From NCBI RefSeq assembly GCF_022458985.1, contig NC_061783.1:9764413-9828412 (forward strand): a stretch of DNA of 64,000 nucleotides, given 5' to 3'. The position numbers and the translations under genes were made by a program. Origin of the DNA: Mugil cephalus. Its lineage: Eukaryota; Chordata; Actinopteri; Mugiliformes; Mugilidae. The notes beneath the pieces were generated by a model. It saw only the letters and a list, made by a program, of their open reading frames with translations. It made no database searches and was not told the DNA's origin. This document shows, one piece after another, positions 43,880-56,600 of the stretch (its first letter is position 1; every line of letters starts with the position of its first letter).

Positions 43880-45060
43880 GAACAAATGCATTTCTTGGAA
43901 TCTGTTTGAGGGGACACCCATATCAGACTTTAATATGACTGGCTCTGTATAACCTGCGTGGGAAGCTATAAAAGTCTTCCCACGTTACAAGAACACGTTT
44001 GGACTTGTGGTGCCACACCCTTTGTCTCATCTGAAACCCACGATTGGAGCTCTGAGAGACAGGTTAATGGGACAACATTTATACAGAGACAGGCACGAAT
44101 GGTTTATGGTTGTAAATAAAGCGTCCAAGAGTCCAATACGACAAGCTTATGGCGCTCTCTTGCGGTCACGGAGATAAGTACAGGTACTTTTAGGTCTACT
44201 CTGAAAACTAAATGAAGGGAGAAATTGAATTTCTAGGAACATTACTGTAACTGCATGATTGTTTCACTATCGCAGACCTGAAATCCAATCATAGAACAAA
44301 TCGAGCAGTAAGAGGCAGGGTAGACACATTGTCTGAAAAGGGAAATTGGATACTCGAAAGGACGAAACCTCGGTTATTTTGAGGGCTTGGTGAGTCCATC
44401 ATGTTATCATGAGCTTTAAACAAGTTTTCAGGCAGCTATTAGGGTAACAGTATATGCTAACACTGGCTAGCTATCACCGAAATCTAAGCTAACAGCCTTG
44501 TCACTTTCAGCCTCATAAAGAATTTACACTCTTTGATAAAATAAACCAAAACACCCACTTAAAAACTACAACTTTAGAAGTTGCCGTGGAATTCAACAGT
44601 TTATCACACAGTTGTCTGTCGTACACGGTACAGGTTAAGTGGCTTAGCATAGCAGTTGTGCTAACCGTTAGTTATGTTATCGGTTTAACGTGTTAACTGC
44701 GTTGATAAGCCACATTAATAGGATATAGGCTAATTTACTACTCCCTACTTCAGACCTTCTCTGTGCAGTCAATGCTTTAGAGGGAATTTGAATGACTGGG
44801 TGTACACCTCTTATCTCTTTGGTGTGTAGCCTAACTGTATACATGTTTGTTGTCAAAACGCTAATCTTATCTAGGTTCCATTTTACAATAGACCCAGCGC
44901 TTTATGAATGCAAGCTGATAGACTATAACATCAGTATAAAGCGCCCAAATTAGGTCTGCATTTGTCTGCTAAACTTAGTTTTATAGGCTTATGTTCGTCT
45001 TTAATGATGGTACACTTTATTTATGTGAATGGACGGTCGTGATAAGATGAAAATACTACA
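43880..45060. other. Intergenic between npy and pals2
   Basis: About 1.2 kb with no recognisable gene. AATAAA occurs near 44117 and could serve as a distal npy poly(A) signal. Confidence 0.5.
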
Positions 45061-45079
45061 GTCTACACTCCGTTCACGT

Positions 45080-45275
45080 ATGGAGGGCGGACCCTCGGCT
45101 CCTATTGGTTAGCGCACTGTGACGCCACTGAGGAGGCGTGGCCTACTGGTTTGATTGGCGTCGTGTTCTTCTGTGGTAGTCTGCTGCGGGACCAGGACAG
45201 ACAGCTGAGGGGGGTCTGAATGTCCAACCGGGACGGTCGGTGGACTACCGCGAACTGACACGCAGCGATTCACAG
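45080..45275 (+). promoter_or_regulatory. pals2: pals2 promoter and first 5' non-coding exon
   Basis: Two reverse CCAAT boxes (TATTGGTT near 45103 and GATTGGCG near 45154) lie in a CpG-rich block that continues to about 45780. The first exon probably starts near 45180 and ends at 45275 with a consensus GTAAGT donor. There is no TATA box. Assignment to pals2 rests on position and strand. Confidence 0.55.
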
Positions 45276-48245
45276 GTAAGTCACGTCTCATGGCCGCATT
45301 TAAAACGTGGACATCATGATTTCATTCACCAGCTGCCATTCAAACGGGAGACAAAGACACTTAGCCGCGTTTGAGGCACAGCAGCAGAGTTTGACAGAGG
45401 GAGAGAATCGCACCCCCCTTCCCTACTACCTGACAGATTGCGCTTTATTCAGACACGTATTACTTTACAATAGATACACGTCCTCTCCCTTTTCCTGCAT
45501 GTCGCGAGGAAGGATACGGCGGGTGGGTTGTAGTCGTTAAGTAGTGTGCGCACGCCACAATGGCTCGGATGGGTAACAAAAAATGGCCGCACGTGTGGCG
45601 AGATCGGTGTGAATGTTTTACGATTGTCTGGTCTGGTCAGTCAAACACTTCGCGAGCGTTTGGCACGGATTGGGCGCACTGTGGTAGCGCGCGGAGCCGG
45701 CGCGCGGATGTGGCCGTGCGTCAGAACCGTGCCATGGATTCAGAGAGGAAAGAGCTCGAGGTTGTAGTGCTGACAGGATGAGGACGTCCCGAAAATGATA
45801 GACTGCAACACCTACCAGCAGCTTGAGGAAAGAAGTGCGATATAAAAAAAATAATGACAAAATAATTTAATTTGTTGGTTAGGGAAAAAAAAAACTTTAA
45901 GAGCAAACATTTACGAAAACATTTTTTGTGCTAAATGAACACGGAGGAGGAGGACGGCGGCTTGACACTGGCTGCCCGACCCGAGGCGCAGCCAGACACT
46001 GGTATTGATTTTTATTTTTTTCCCCCCCTCCACTGACATGAATGAGTGCACCATCTAATAACGATGCCCTAAGACGATGCCAGAACCACTTTAAGCCAGC
46101 CACTTAATCGAAACATAAAACCACCTATAACAGTTCCCTATGAATCCTGAGACTTCCTTGCTCAGAGGAGCTGGGGTCACTTGGCCAGGTTTATAATCAG
46201 TTTAGCCTCGGGCACGTGATGGGGGAAGCCCACGGACATACGCAACATCCTTGGGGATCCTTCCTGGGAGGGGCATTACAGACATCCAGACCACTCAGAG
46301 GGGTAGCATGGATCCTGTTGCATCTAAACTAGAGTTTATGGGTCTTTCGCTCTTCCTTCGATTCGTATAATAAGCCCTAATCATATTTGTTGAATCTATT
46401 AGGATGAACAAAAGGAGGAAGGGATGGAGACTGAGTCAGTTCAGTGCATTATAAATCTCTGTAGTCTGTGGGCAGGGATACGCAGTAAGACTTTTGTGTC
46501 AAGATCCAGGATGACCTTAATTGTTCTGCTGGAGTAAGTGGAATAGACGCCTCAGCCCTCATATGCACATTTCTTCCTGTCAGCAGCGAAAAAACACAAG
46601 TTTCCAGTTGCCCTCAATGCTGTAACATATGGGAGTTGTCGGTCGAGCCACTCAGCGACCAAATCCAACACTCTGAAGCTTCTTACTTTTCTATTATTAA
46701 TATGCAGCGATGGGAGCGATGGTACAGAGAAAGAGGAGGAAGGGTGGACGACGGGAACAACGGGGAAATGACTCAAACCTCCCAGCCGTGAACAGCGCAT
46801 GTATCAGAGGGCTGTTATCTACGCGTTAAATCCTCCCTGCCCTGCACTTCCAGAAGTGACCTCATGACAGTTATTGTGAGCCAATTTCAACCCTGTCATG
46901 AAAAAAACTAACACACAATCATCGACTCATAACAGAGAAGAGCATTATTTTAAAAAGAACTTTGTGTAGGATTCCTTCAGACGAGTGAAGGCAAACGCAT
47001 TTGGCAGCTTTTGCTGCAGCCTATACTGCTGATACACCAGATTTCATCAATCACTGGGGCCTTAAAGAGGTACACCACTGCGGATAACCAATGAAATGAT
47101 CCGTGTGCCTCAAGAAAGTTTGATCTTTACATAAGAAACACTTTTTTTTTTAAGGAGAAAGAAAGAAAATGTTAAGTTTCTTATTCGACTTCACAAAAAC
47201 TCAGTGATCAAAGCGGAAAAGGATAAACATGTATGTGAGATCACAGGCTTATTTTTCTCCTGAAAACTAATTTGCTCGTACCAGATCAAAGTGTCAGTCT
47301 TTTTTTTTTCTTTTTTTTTCTCACTGGAGCAGCTTCAGTGAGTGGGAACAGGATGCAGCAGCGGCTTCTGTAAATATGCCAAAAAATCGATCGCAATTCC
47401 TGGCAATATTCTGTCATATAAATTGAACAAGACAGCCTAATACATTTCTCTTATCACATCACTTTTTCTTTTACTATCCAACATCACACAACATTAGTTT
47501 TCTCATCTTTAAACTTTGCAGCCTCGGTAAGTGGCGTTACATCACCCCTCCCTGCCCCTCCCCCTCCCTCCTCCTTCCTCCCTCCTCCCTCTCCTCTCCT
47601 TAATACTAATGATCAGTAACAGGAGGCCAGGAGGAGAGAGATACTGAGCAGTAGCAGGCACAGCCATGTGGAGGGCTAGATTATGTCATGAGGTGCTCAT
47701 TATTAAGATCGCTGCACGCTGAAGGGTTTTGATGAGCTGTGTAATTATATCATCTCGGGCAGTGTTGCGCAGCACATGCATCCCACCAGCTGGAACGTCA
47801 CCAACAAGGAAATTGAGGTCACCTTTGTTGATGAATGTTGAGTATGCTGAAGCAGAAACTGACTGCGTTAAATAGTGGTAGCGTAGACTTCGGTGACAGG
47901 TGCAGAGTAGAGGTAAGCGTGAATCAGCAGGACATTAATTATGGCTGCGGTGTCATTGTGGTGGAAACCAAGCTCCTTTAACGCACTTTCTTTCAGTGTC
48001 AACAGCTGCAATGATAGAGTGATAACTGACAAATAAGTGCAGATATTGATCTGTTAAGAAGGCCATCTTAGGGACGGCAGCGTAATCCTCTTATTGAACG
48101 GCCGTGTTAACGCATGGAGTGACCTACATAGAGTTTTCTGGAGGCAGAGGGTGATGGGTGAGAGGCATGACAGGATGGGGCTCGTCGCGGGAAAGGGGAG
48201 CGGTTGTATGCTGTAACCAGTCGCTACGCACGCGTGTGTTGGTCT

Positions 48246-48458
48246 TCAAGTGTGCGCAGCGTCCTTGAATGTCTCGTAGCCCTCTGGCACCAGGCTGGAG
48301 TTGTACGGTGGCGGCGCGTCGGCTCGCTGCTCGAGGAGGTTTACCACTGGCAACCTCTGGAACCAACCGACATCTGGACTCGGCTCACTGGCCTCGTTTG
48401 TGATTCTCAAGTCATTGAGAGGAACTGGAAGTGACGGCTGCTCTCTGAGCCACAGCGC
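48246..48458 (-). CDS. Unrecognised coding-like terminal exon on the minus strand
   Basis: A stretch opened by a good acceptor (pyrimidine-rich TATCTCCCTCCCCGTGCTCCAG, split here by type: TATCTCCCTCCC then CGTGCTCCAG) and closed by TGA at 48248-48246. Phase 0 from the acceptor gives 70 residues starting ALWLREQPSLPVPLNDLRIT and ending VPEGYETFKDAAHT. It contains a PPPY motif (WW-domain ligand) and has GC-rich third positions, unlike nearby noise. I do not recognise the protein. A possible preceding exon ends at a GTGAGA donor near 48738 in matching phase 0 (LAAKHSDDGQFTEEGLR), but its acceptor is poor. It may be the last exon of a gene nested in the pals2 intron, or a relic. Confidence 0.3.
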   Translation of the reverse strand, partial: ALWLREQPSLPVPLNDLRITNEASEPSPDVGWFQRLPVVNLLEQRADAPPPYNSSLVPEGYETFKDAAHT

Positions 48459-50499
48459 CTGGAGCACGGGGAGGGAGATAATACGAAGATATTAAGAGAA
48501 TGGTCCTTTCAGCATGGATGAGTCAGGCTCCGTTTGTGTTTGTGTTTGACGGCCTCAAGGTGCTCGGCTTTGTGCTCGGCCACTTAAACATACCTTCACA
48601 GCGACGCCGAGGTTTCTTGTTGGTGCCAAAAGCACCGTGCTCTCTGATATCTGCCTGTGCCTTTAATAGCGCGCATATGCGCACATTTACATGAGCGAGA
48701 TGGCAGTGATGTTTTGAGCAAAAACAAACCCTCTGATCTCACCCGTAATCCCTCTTCCGTGAACTGTCCATCATCTGAGTGCTTGGCAGCCAGACGCACT
48801 CAGAGGGCTTTTGTTGACTTGTCTTTTCATGCGAACCGGCCAATGGCGGCCGGGATTGCAAATGACCATTTTCTGTAATATTTCCCCCCCATCTCCTTTC
48901 CTCTGAGAGCAGCAGAGAGGGCCAGGGAGCAGCAGCCTTAAGACATCAGAAGTGTTCACAGGGCAGAAAAATCAACCTGGCCTCTGAGGAACTGAGTTCG
49001 TGAGATAACCCAGTTCATAGAGATTACTCGGCTTTTAGATGGAAATATATTCATGTCTTTGCATTTAATCTACAAAGCAAATTCTAAAATATTTAATGGA
49101 CATTCATATACAAAAGGTCCTTGCTGTAGTTATCCCAACAGGACTACAGTTAGTTCCTGGAGTTCAATAACCAGTCCTACCAATCTTTACTCTCTCAAGA
49201 CTTGTCCTTTTCTTCCTCTCTTCCTCCAAAGACTTGAAAGGTTTTTCTCACAGCTCAGTCTAATCTTTAAAGATTTCCCTCTCTTGCTCTTCTTCTTTAA
49301 GACTCCTAGTTTGCCTTTTATCCGCTCTGTATGTGCGTGAGTCCGTTTCCGAAGGAATTCTGCCACTCCTGCATATTTTTTATTTGTTCCTCTCCGGTCA
49401 GATTCTGATCCTTCCTGGTATTTTTCTGCTCAGATTTCCTCCCCACTCCTCATTTGGACCTTTCATTGGTCCATCCTGACTCCTGCTCCGTGGTGCGGAT
49501 GATTTGGCGGGGATTTGCCTCCATTAACATTCTTCTCAGGGATATCTTTCACTTCTAATGAGACTTGCGAACCTGATTGTAATCTGCGTTGCGTAATGAA
49601 TCAACCCCTTACCCTCTCTCTCCCTTCCTTTCTTTTAATCTCACACAGTAAGGCACCAGCACAGCAAAAAGGGATAATAGTAAACTATTAATGAGGAGAC
49701 TTCCCCTGTGTTGCACTCGCCTTAGTGATGTTCTGTCATTGGAAACTGTTCTGACTATACATGAGGACACATGTTGACGGGATCGGAGAGAGCGTTTTCA
49801 TAAACATCTTGAATTTAGGCCGTTTTCAGATGCTCTGATCGGGCAGAACCAGTGACTTTGATGGGACCGCACCATCCTTCCACCGCTCGGGGCAAGAGCA
49901 GAGAAAGAGAAAGCGAAATAGGTTGAATGAAACGAATTGTGTTAGAGTGATAGTGTGTTGTTTTGTGGGTGAATGTTGGCTCCACAGATTTGTTGCGGGG
50001 GTCCTTTGTTTTTGTTTTCTTCCGCTGGCTCGCCTTTCCTGATGGTTCATTACACAATGGCTATTCAGGGTGGCGTGAATAAGCGTACCACTGCCAGACT
50101 TTGCAGTTTCATTTAGCACATTTTAAACATTGCACAGTGAGGCAGGGTATGTGGCAGAGTAGAGCATTCGTTTCTGTTAACTTTCATAGTCATTGCACAA
50201 GTAAGGACATTTGTTCTGAAACAGTGGCTGATTCAGCACTTTGTTTCCCTGAAGCTAGTTCTGACTACTTGACCCGACTGCTCATTCTTGACCTTGGATT
50301 AAAGCAGTTTCCACAACAATCAAGTGTCCATCGCTGTATTTCCATAACCTAAAGCCCTCTCTGAAATGTGAGCCGCATGTGTATTTCAACCAACAATCAA
50401 CAAACATGTTCACTTGCACAGAAAAATCAATGAGGACTCAGTGTCCGCCTCAGATACTGGCAGATGTCTACATGATACACATTGTGTAGCGTGTGTGTG

Positions 50500-50830
50500 A
50501 CTTTGCGAGCGAAAGCGACTCTCCCCGGGAATGAGTACATGCTGCTTTGTCATTACTTTCGGAGAATAGGCGTTTACTACGCCGGTGGCGCAGCGCCAGC
50601 TGATGATGCAGGCATCTTTGAATAGCCGGGGACAATCAATTGTCCGGGGTGGCTCCGTGCATCGCTCTGAAAGAAGCGCTGCCTCGCTCCGCGGGGCGAG
50701 ACTCGTATCTTGCAGGAGGCAGGCGCGACACGGAGAGATGGAACGGATAATCCACGGGGAGAAAAGAATTAATTGAGTGTGCGTGAGGGACGAGGACGAG
50801 GGCGAGCGCGAACGCTGAAGTGAATGTATG
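50500..50830 (+). promoter_or_regulatory. CpG-rich block, possible alternative pals2 promoter
   Basis: A local CpG-rich island in AT-rich intron, about 110 bases before a candidate non-coding exon at 50939-51001. No TATA box; the ORF through it looks like CpG noise. Its role as a promoter is inferred. Confidence 0.35.
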
Positions 50831-50938
50831 TGAGGGGATGATGAAAGCCGGTGTTCAGGAATGCAAGCAGAGCTGAATATTCAATGTTCTCGTCTCATAA
50901 GACTGAGCCTAAAAAACTTTCTCTTCATCTTCCTGCAG

Positions 50939-51001
50939 GTCTTCTCAGTTGGCTGATGAGCAACCAGTGAGGCTGGGGTTGGTCTACACTGATTGGCATA
51001 G
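50939..51001 (+). other. pals2: Candidate pals2 5' UTR exon
   Basis: A strong acceptor (TCTTCATCTTCCTGCAG) and a good donor (ATAG/GTAAAC) bracket 63 bases with no long open frame. This fits a spliced non-coding leader exon. Transcript evidence is lacking. Confidence 0.4.
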
Positions 51002-52782
51002 GTAAACACGGCTTCTTCAGTGCACCCTGGACAAACTTAAGTGGGGGAGTTGCATGTGTGTGTGTGTGTGTGTGTTTCAAGTCCATGTAGATTTTAGCTT
51101 TGACAGCACTTAGCTATGTTTCAGTTAGTTATCAGCTTTTTTTTGGGAATCATTATTTTTCTGCACGAACAGGTTAAGTCGTTAATATTTATCAGTCTGA
51201 AGGCCTCATATGCTGATAAATATTCAAGTCTGATCACAAGTTGTGAGTCTGTTTACTATTTACTGACGCAAATGAGCTCATCTTTGAATAACAAACCAGA
51301 AGTTCTTGCAAAGAATAGTGCAGTTTTAGTTTGCTTGTGATATAGTCTTGGAGTTTGGTGTTCGGTTGTTTTCATAGAATCTGTGTCGACTCCCCACAAG
51401 GCTTCCTTATGGCCATTAGCCTCGTCTTCTTCTCATACAGCTGTTCTGCCTGGAAACCAACTGTGTGGAACCGTTTCTCATCTCCCTACTTTCTAATGAG
51501 GAGCAATTAGGTTGATGCTTTTAGAGGAAAGACTCGCGATCGACTGAACGTGAACGGCCCGCAGCGGGAGAAATGTACTGGAACGCCGGATTGATGGCCG
51601 GGGGAACAATTAGAGCGATTCAGCGTGTTGTTGAAGGTCGTTTGAGCCTTTGTCAAACCGGGCGATGCATCATACTTCAGCCGTGTGCAGACAGCAGAAA
51701 AGAGGGAGGGAAGGAGAGATTCTGTAATCCCGTGATATCCTGGCAGGATTAAAATCCTGTGGTGGGGGAGGGGTTGAGCAGTAGTGTCGAGGATGGACGG
51801 GACGGGGAGGCGGAGTGGATTAAAGGCTACAGATCTGATCTGTCCACAGCTGTGTCGCTGTGGGAAGGGCTGGATGGATGCTGAAGGGGAGGAGCCTGTC
51901 TTGGAGTATTCCCGCTTTTGCTCGTCTGGTCTTGAGCTTGTTGTTGAAACGGGATTTGAATCGCAGAATGAATGAAACAAAACACGATGATTAAACACGC
52001 ATTTTTACGACGAGTTAGATGGCGTGCGTGTTTAGCCACGCTACTACTTATGTAGTTCTACAAACAAGTTTTCCCCAGCGGATGAATCTGAAAGACTCTG
52101 AAGATGTCATGGTTTTTAGTTCATTAAATAAAAGCCTAATTGGTTAATATTAAGGTGTTAGCATTGTCATCGTGAGCATGTTCACGTTTAACCAAGCGAC
52201 ATTGTTCTGAAGGGTTCTGCCTCACAGACCTGCTGGCAGGTCTACACCCATGTCTAAATTGCTAGAGTGCTTTGTCATGGGATATTCATGCATTTGTTCT
52301 CGGTGTAATAATCCATTTAAAATGAGCGATTACGGGGAAGAATATTCATGAAGACAGTGTTTATTTTAAGAAGCCGGTAGCTCGCCCTGAAGTATTTAAA
52401 ATCAGGGGGTGGAGCGGCTTAAACAGCAGCCCCAAAATGTGCATAATTCTGTCAGCATCTCGGGTCCACTGACTCAGGGGGAAGCAATAAAGCGCGGGCA
52501 CATTAATTCGAGGTGGAAGAGAGAGTGCGGGGGGGAAAAAAAGGCAGAGGAAGAGAAAAGGCTCCCGATAGACTTGTGGAGGTTTTAAGGAGGTGGACGA
52601 CCTCCGAGTGAATTCACAATCTGCACACGCTGAGAGTTTCTGCACGCCGCAGCAGCGGGTTGCCCCCGACGCCGAGCGGAGTGAGCATGAATGAGAGAAA
52701 AGGAGGAGGAAAAGAACGGGAATGTAGGGTCAGGCCCCCTTCAGTCACCCTTATGTAAGATTACTTACATAATGCCACAGTC

Positions 52783-52785
<3 letters not shown>

Positions 52786-52866
<81 letters not shown>

Positions 52867-52867
52867 C
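52786..52867. repeat. (GT)n microsatellite ending in (CG)n
   Basis: About 37 GT units followed by CGCGCGC. It yields spurious Cys/Val and His/Thr ORFs. Confidence 0.98.
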
Positions 52868-53211
52868 ATGTCTCCGTCTAGACAAGAGGGGTAACTTGAC
52901 TTTGTGTGGGGTCAGGGACACAAGAGGAGGGGTACTCAAGAGAGCCCAGCAGGAGAGGATTGTGGGATTATGTGTGTGTGTGTTATTGACCAGGAGTGAG
53001 ACGAGGCGGGAGGGGTTAGTATGGGAAGGTATTAAAATCAGAGTGGAGGGAGGGGACAAGCACTGAACCCATGTCCACATCTGTGTTTACGATCCGGCAC
53101 TTTACCTCTCTCTGCCTCGCTCCATGCCTGTATTTTCTAAACTTATCCATATCAGCTTTGTTTATTTGTCTTAAATTTCTTTCTCATATTTCCTCCTCCT
53201 CTGTGATTGCA

Positions 53212-53240
53212 CCCCCCCCCCCCCCCCCCCCCCCCCCCCC
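53212..53240. repeat. Poly-C run of 29
   Basis: Uninterrupted cytosines, about 270 bases upstream of the alternative pals2 coding exon. The exact length is prone to sequencing error. Confidence 0.9.
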
Positions 53241-53511
53241 GCTCTCTAATATCCTCCGATCTTAATCCCATTCAATTGTTGCTGTCTTTGTGTCTCTTCT
53301 CCCGTTCTTTGTCCTCAACCCCCTCCCTCTCCCCTTGTCCCCCTCTTTCTCTCCTGTACTCTCTCTCTCTATGGTTTTTGGAGAGTTTAGCAGTGCCAGA
53401 GAAAGACAACATTGGAGGACAGAAGACATAGTTGTGAAACTGCTGGTGGTTTACTAGTGGTTAGCCTTAGCATACTTGTGGCAGCAGAGGAGGAAGAAGG
53501 AGGGCTTGGCG

Positions 53512-53641
53512 ATGGTCACGGCTATGGACGACTCCTGTCCCAACGGGGTACGCGAGGAGGACGAGGTGACGCCCCCGGGACAGCCTGGCGTGGAGGGGCC
53601 CCCGGCTGTGCAGTCCCCCCAGGGAGCAGATACATCTGGAG
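53512..53641 (+). other. pals2: Alternative N-terminal coding exon of pals2
   Basis: ATG at 53512 in a strong context (GCG ATG G), with an in-frame TAG at 53455-53457 upstream. Forty-three codons begin [20 protein letters not shown] and are rich in Pro, Gly and acidic residues. The donor GTGAGG at 53642 leaves one G, which joins CC at 56587 to make Ala before MQQ, keeping the frame. MPP2 isoforms, as I remember them, likewise have Ala before MQQ. Whether this is a first exon or has an upstream acceptor is unresolved. Confidence 0.55.
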
Positions 53642-56600
53642 GTGAGGAAAGAAGAAGAAGAAGAAGGAGTAGTAGGAGGAGGAGGAGACGGGCTATGACA
53701 TAGAGATGAATAGAGAGACACTGTAGTTTTGATCCAGGTGAAAATATTAATAGAAAAGTTTTATGAAATATGTCTAATTATATAGAGAAAAGTGGTTGGG
53801 AGGAGTTTTGTCAACCTTGCGCTTCTAATACAAGCATTACAAACAAAAAGGGTTGAACCAGTTCTCTTATTTTAGCTATTGTGTTCACTGTTTATCTATT
53901 TATTTAGTCACTGCTTCAACAGTCACATAGCTCACGTTAATGATTTCACATTTAGTCTTTCAGCTGTTTGATTTTCCTGTATTTGCTTTTCTATTTTTCG
54001 ACCATTTATCTACTAGCTGTATAACTCTTTTAGACATGTACGTATAATTTTTAGCTATACTTTATGCTTCCTTGCTAACTAGAGTTCACACACACAGTCA
54101 CGCCACAGCATTCAGGTGTTAATCCTTTAGTGGGCTCCCCTGTGGTACCAGTGTCTCTGGTTAAGAATCTCTGCTTTACAGGAGCTTTGGCTGTGAGAGC
54201 CGTGAGTTTTCCCTGGAGGCGGTTCAGTTCGTAACCCAAACCGCTGCAAAAAAAAAAAAATTATATTTTGTTATGGATGATGTGTCAGTCGGGGCGCTCC
54301 TCTGATCTCCACAAACTAAAAAAAAAGTAAATAAATAAATAACAATGCCTCGTGCAGTACAGGTTGCCGTTTCTTTTCTCCCGGGATTTGTCTCGCGCGC
54401 TTTGAGAAATGGAGGCAGGAATTCTTTAGCAGAAAGCTTCTGCATTGGCATTCAGTGCACACACCGCTGGAAGGTGTAGAGGCAGTGGTTAGATGGTGAG
54501 CAGGAGACAAGCCAGAGCGCCACGGAGGGACGAATTAAAAGCAGGTGAGGAGAGCGATTCACACCGCGATATCTGTGCTAAAACCTGCTAGCGTTCACGG
54601 CCTCTTCCAGACTTACGCAGAAGGGTGTTGAGTGGTTGTATGGCCGTGCCGGATTTCACGAGATTACAAGATGTTGGAGGTTGGAGCTTTTAGTTTATCT
54701 CCAGTCTCTAACAGGACAGAGAGCTTTGTGATTTCTTGTTGAAAAGAGTCATTACACTGAAGTAGCAGGAGACGGGTTTGAATGAGCGAACATTGCTGTG
54801 GTCCAGGATGCGATGACACAGAGATCAAAGGTCAAGAGAGAGTGAGCACAGAAATCCAGATATCCAGCAGCATCGAGCTGTGTGTAAATGAGTGTTTGGT
54901 AGCAGATGTGTTCAGGTACTGATTAATGTTGGGTTGATAAACCTATGACTCAGGTGGTGAGAACAACAGCTGACGTTACTATCTGAAGAATCTGAAAACA
55001 CAGTTTTCTAAAATGGCTAATTATAAGTGGGAGTGAGTGCAGAGACGTTAAGGTGGTGGTTCAGTGCTTGTTTATGGTCGTGTCCATGGATGCCTTCACT
55101 ACGGCGACTCGTTTCTGTGTCGTCATGCAGCAAATATGTGCAATCCTTCGTGTATGTACAGGTTTAATAGACCGCGGCGCAGTTTTTAACTTCCTCCTCT
55201 ATTTGTTGTCCTTTAAGTGGATCATAAATATTTAAGGTTTCTGTTTATGCACTGTGTCTGTGCTTCAGTGAGGTCTTTGATTCACTGTGAAATACCTTTT
55301 TTTTTTAACCAATCTCTCTTTTTACTCAAGCGTAGAGTCATAGGACTTTTGTATTTTTTCTTTAAAAAAAAATAAAATGAAATCTTTAAGTTTTGTAAGG
55401 GAAAGCGAACATACTCTTTAAGGTGGCATATATACAATACCACGGCCAACAGCAGTGTCTTATAATCTGTATTTACAGTGCCGCAATTTGGTCTGTGCCT
55501 CGTTTTCGTCTAAAGTGGAGGTTTAGAAGAGTAGTAATAGAAGACGACTCGATGACACAGAAAATGACTCGGGGTTGGAGAGTAATGACGGGTTAGTGGA
55601 GCAAAATACATAGAAATCAGACAGTGAATCAACTGTATACAAGTGCTGACAGGACATACTTATTACCCACATAAGTGTATAATGACACACAGACACATGC
55701 TCTCTCACACACACACACACACGCGTTCCCAGGGCTTGAAGTGTCTTAAATGGGCTTACATTGGCTTTGAGACCCTGGCATTAGGGCGTTAGCTGGCTGA
55801 TACCTACAGTAAACACTTCTCTGTCTGTCTGTTTGTGTCGATACATATCAGACCCAGTTCATAGATTCTTCAGAACAACAGGCAGCATTTGAGCCCAGGT
55901 GTTTTTACACCTCATTAAAGTCACATTACTTGTAGGTTATTTTGGGAATCGGGACAGAACCCTAGACATGAACCTGGGCTTTTTAAAAAACAGAATATAC
56001 GCTGATTTGCCAGTTCATTAGGTACATTAGTGAAAAGTACTTCTAATTTAACGGTCCTAGACTTAATCGTATCTTCATGAAGATTATGGTGTCCAGCATT
56101 AGTTTCAAGGAACTGAGAGAGCTGTTGATTCAACCGCGTTTCCCAATTTGGAGGCTGCGGTTTGTCGAGATATATTTGACGAGCCCGTTTTAGTCAGCGG
56201 GTTCGTCTAAATAATAGAAACACTGTTGGGTTTAATTAAATCCAGTCTGACGGCACCACACACCACATCGTTCAAAAATAATTACTGAATTACCACCTTT
56301 CTGACACTGCTTTAACATAAATTGGACATTAGAGCCTACACGAAGCTAAGCTGTAGTGCTAGACTGTTACATTAGAATGCGTTAGTTTTAATTAATGTAT
56401 GTAGAGTCTGCATGGAAACACAGCCAGTCAAAAGAGTTACAGTTTCATAGCATTTGAGTGTGTATGCCTCTATCTCAGCCTGCAGTAGCTTGTTGTGTGT
56501 GTTTATGCTCTGAATGACTTTCACGCCTGGCTGACATTCCTCATGTGTGTCTTTCTGCCCGCGTCCTCGTGTCCTGTGCCGTCCAGCCATGCAGCAGGTG

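Larger units (their letters stand above)
45276..53400 (+). other. pals2: pals2 long 5' intron(s)
   Basis: About 8 kb before the first coding sequence. It contains a second CpG-rich block (about 50500-50830), a possible non-coding exon (50939-51001), pyrimidine-rich DNA at 47548-47599, a large GT repeat, a poly-C run, and on the minus strand a coding-like exon (48246-48458) described separately. Confidence 0.6.

Noticed and set aside
51507-51998. 163-codon minus-strand ORF in a pals2 intron
   Set aside because: Composition looks random, there is no start context, domain or splice support, and codon use is not biased.
52691-53080. Long Cys/Val and His/Thr ORFs
   Set aside because: They are translations of the (GT)n microsatellite at 52786-52867.
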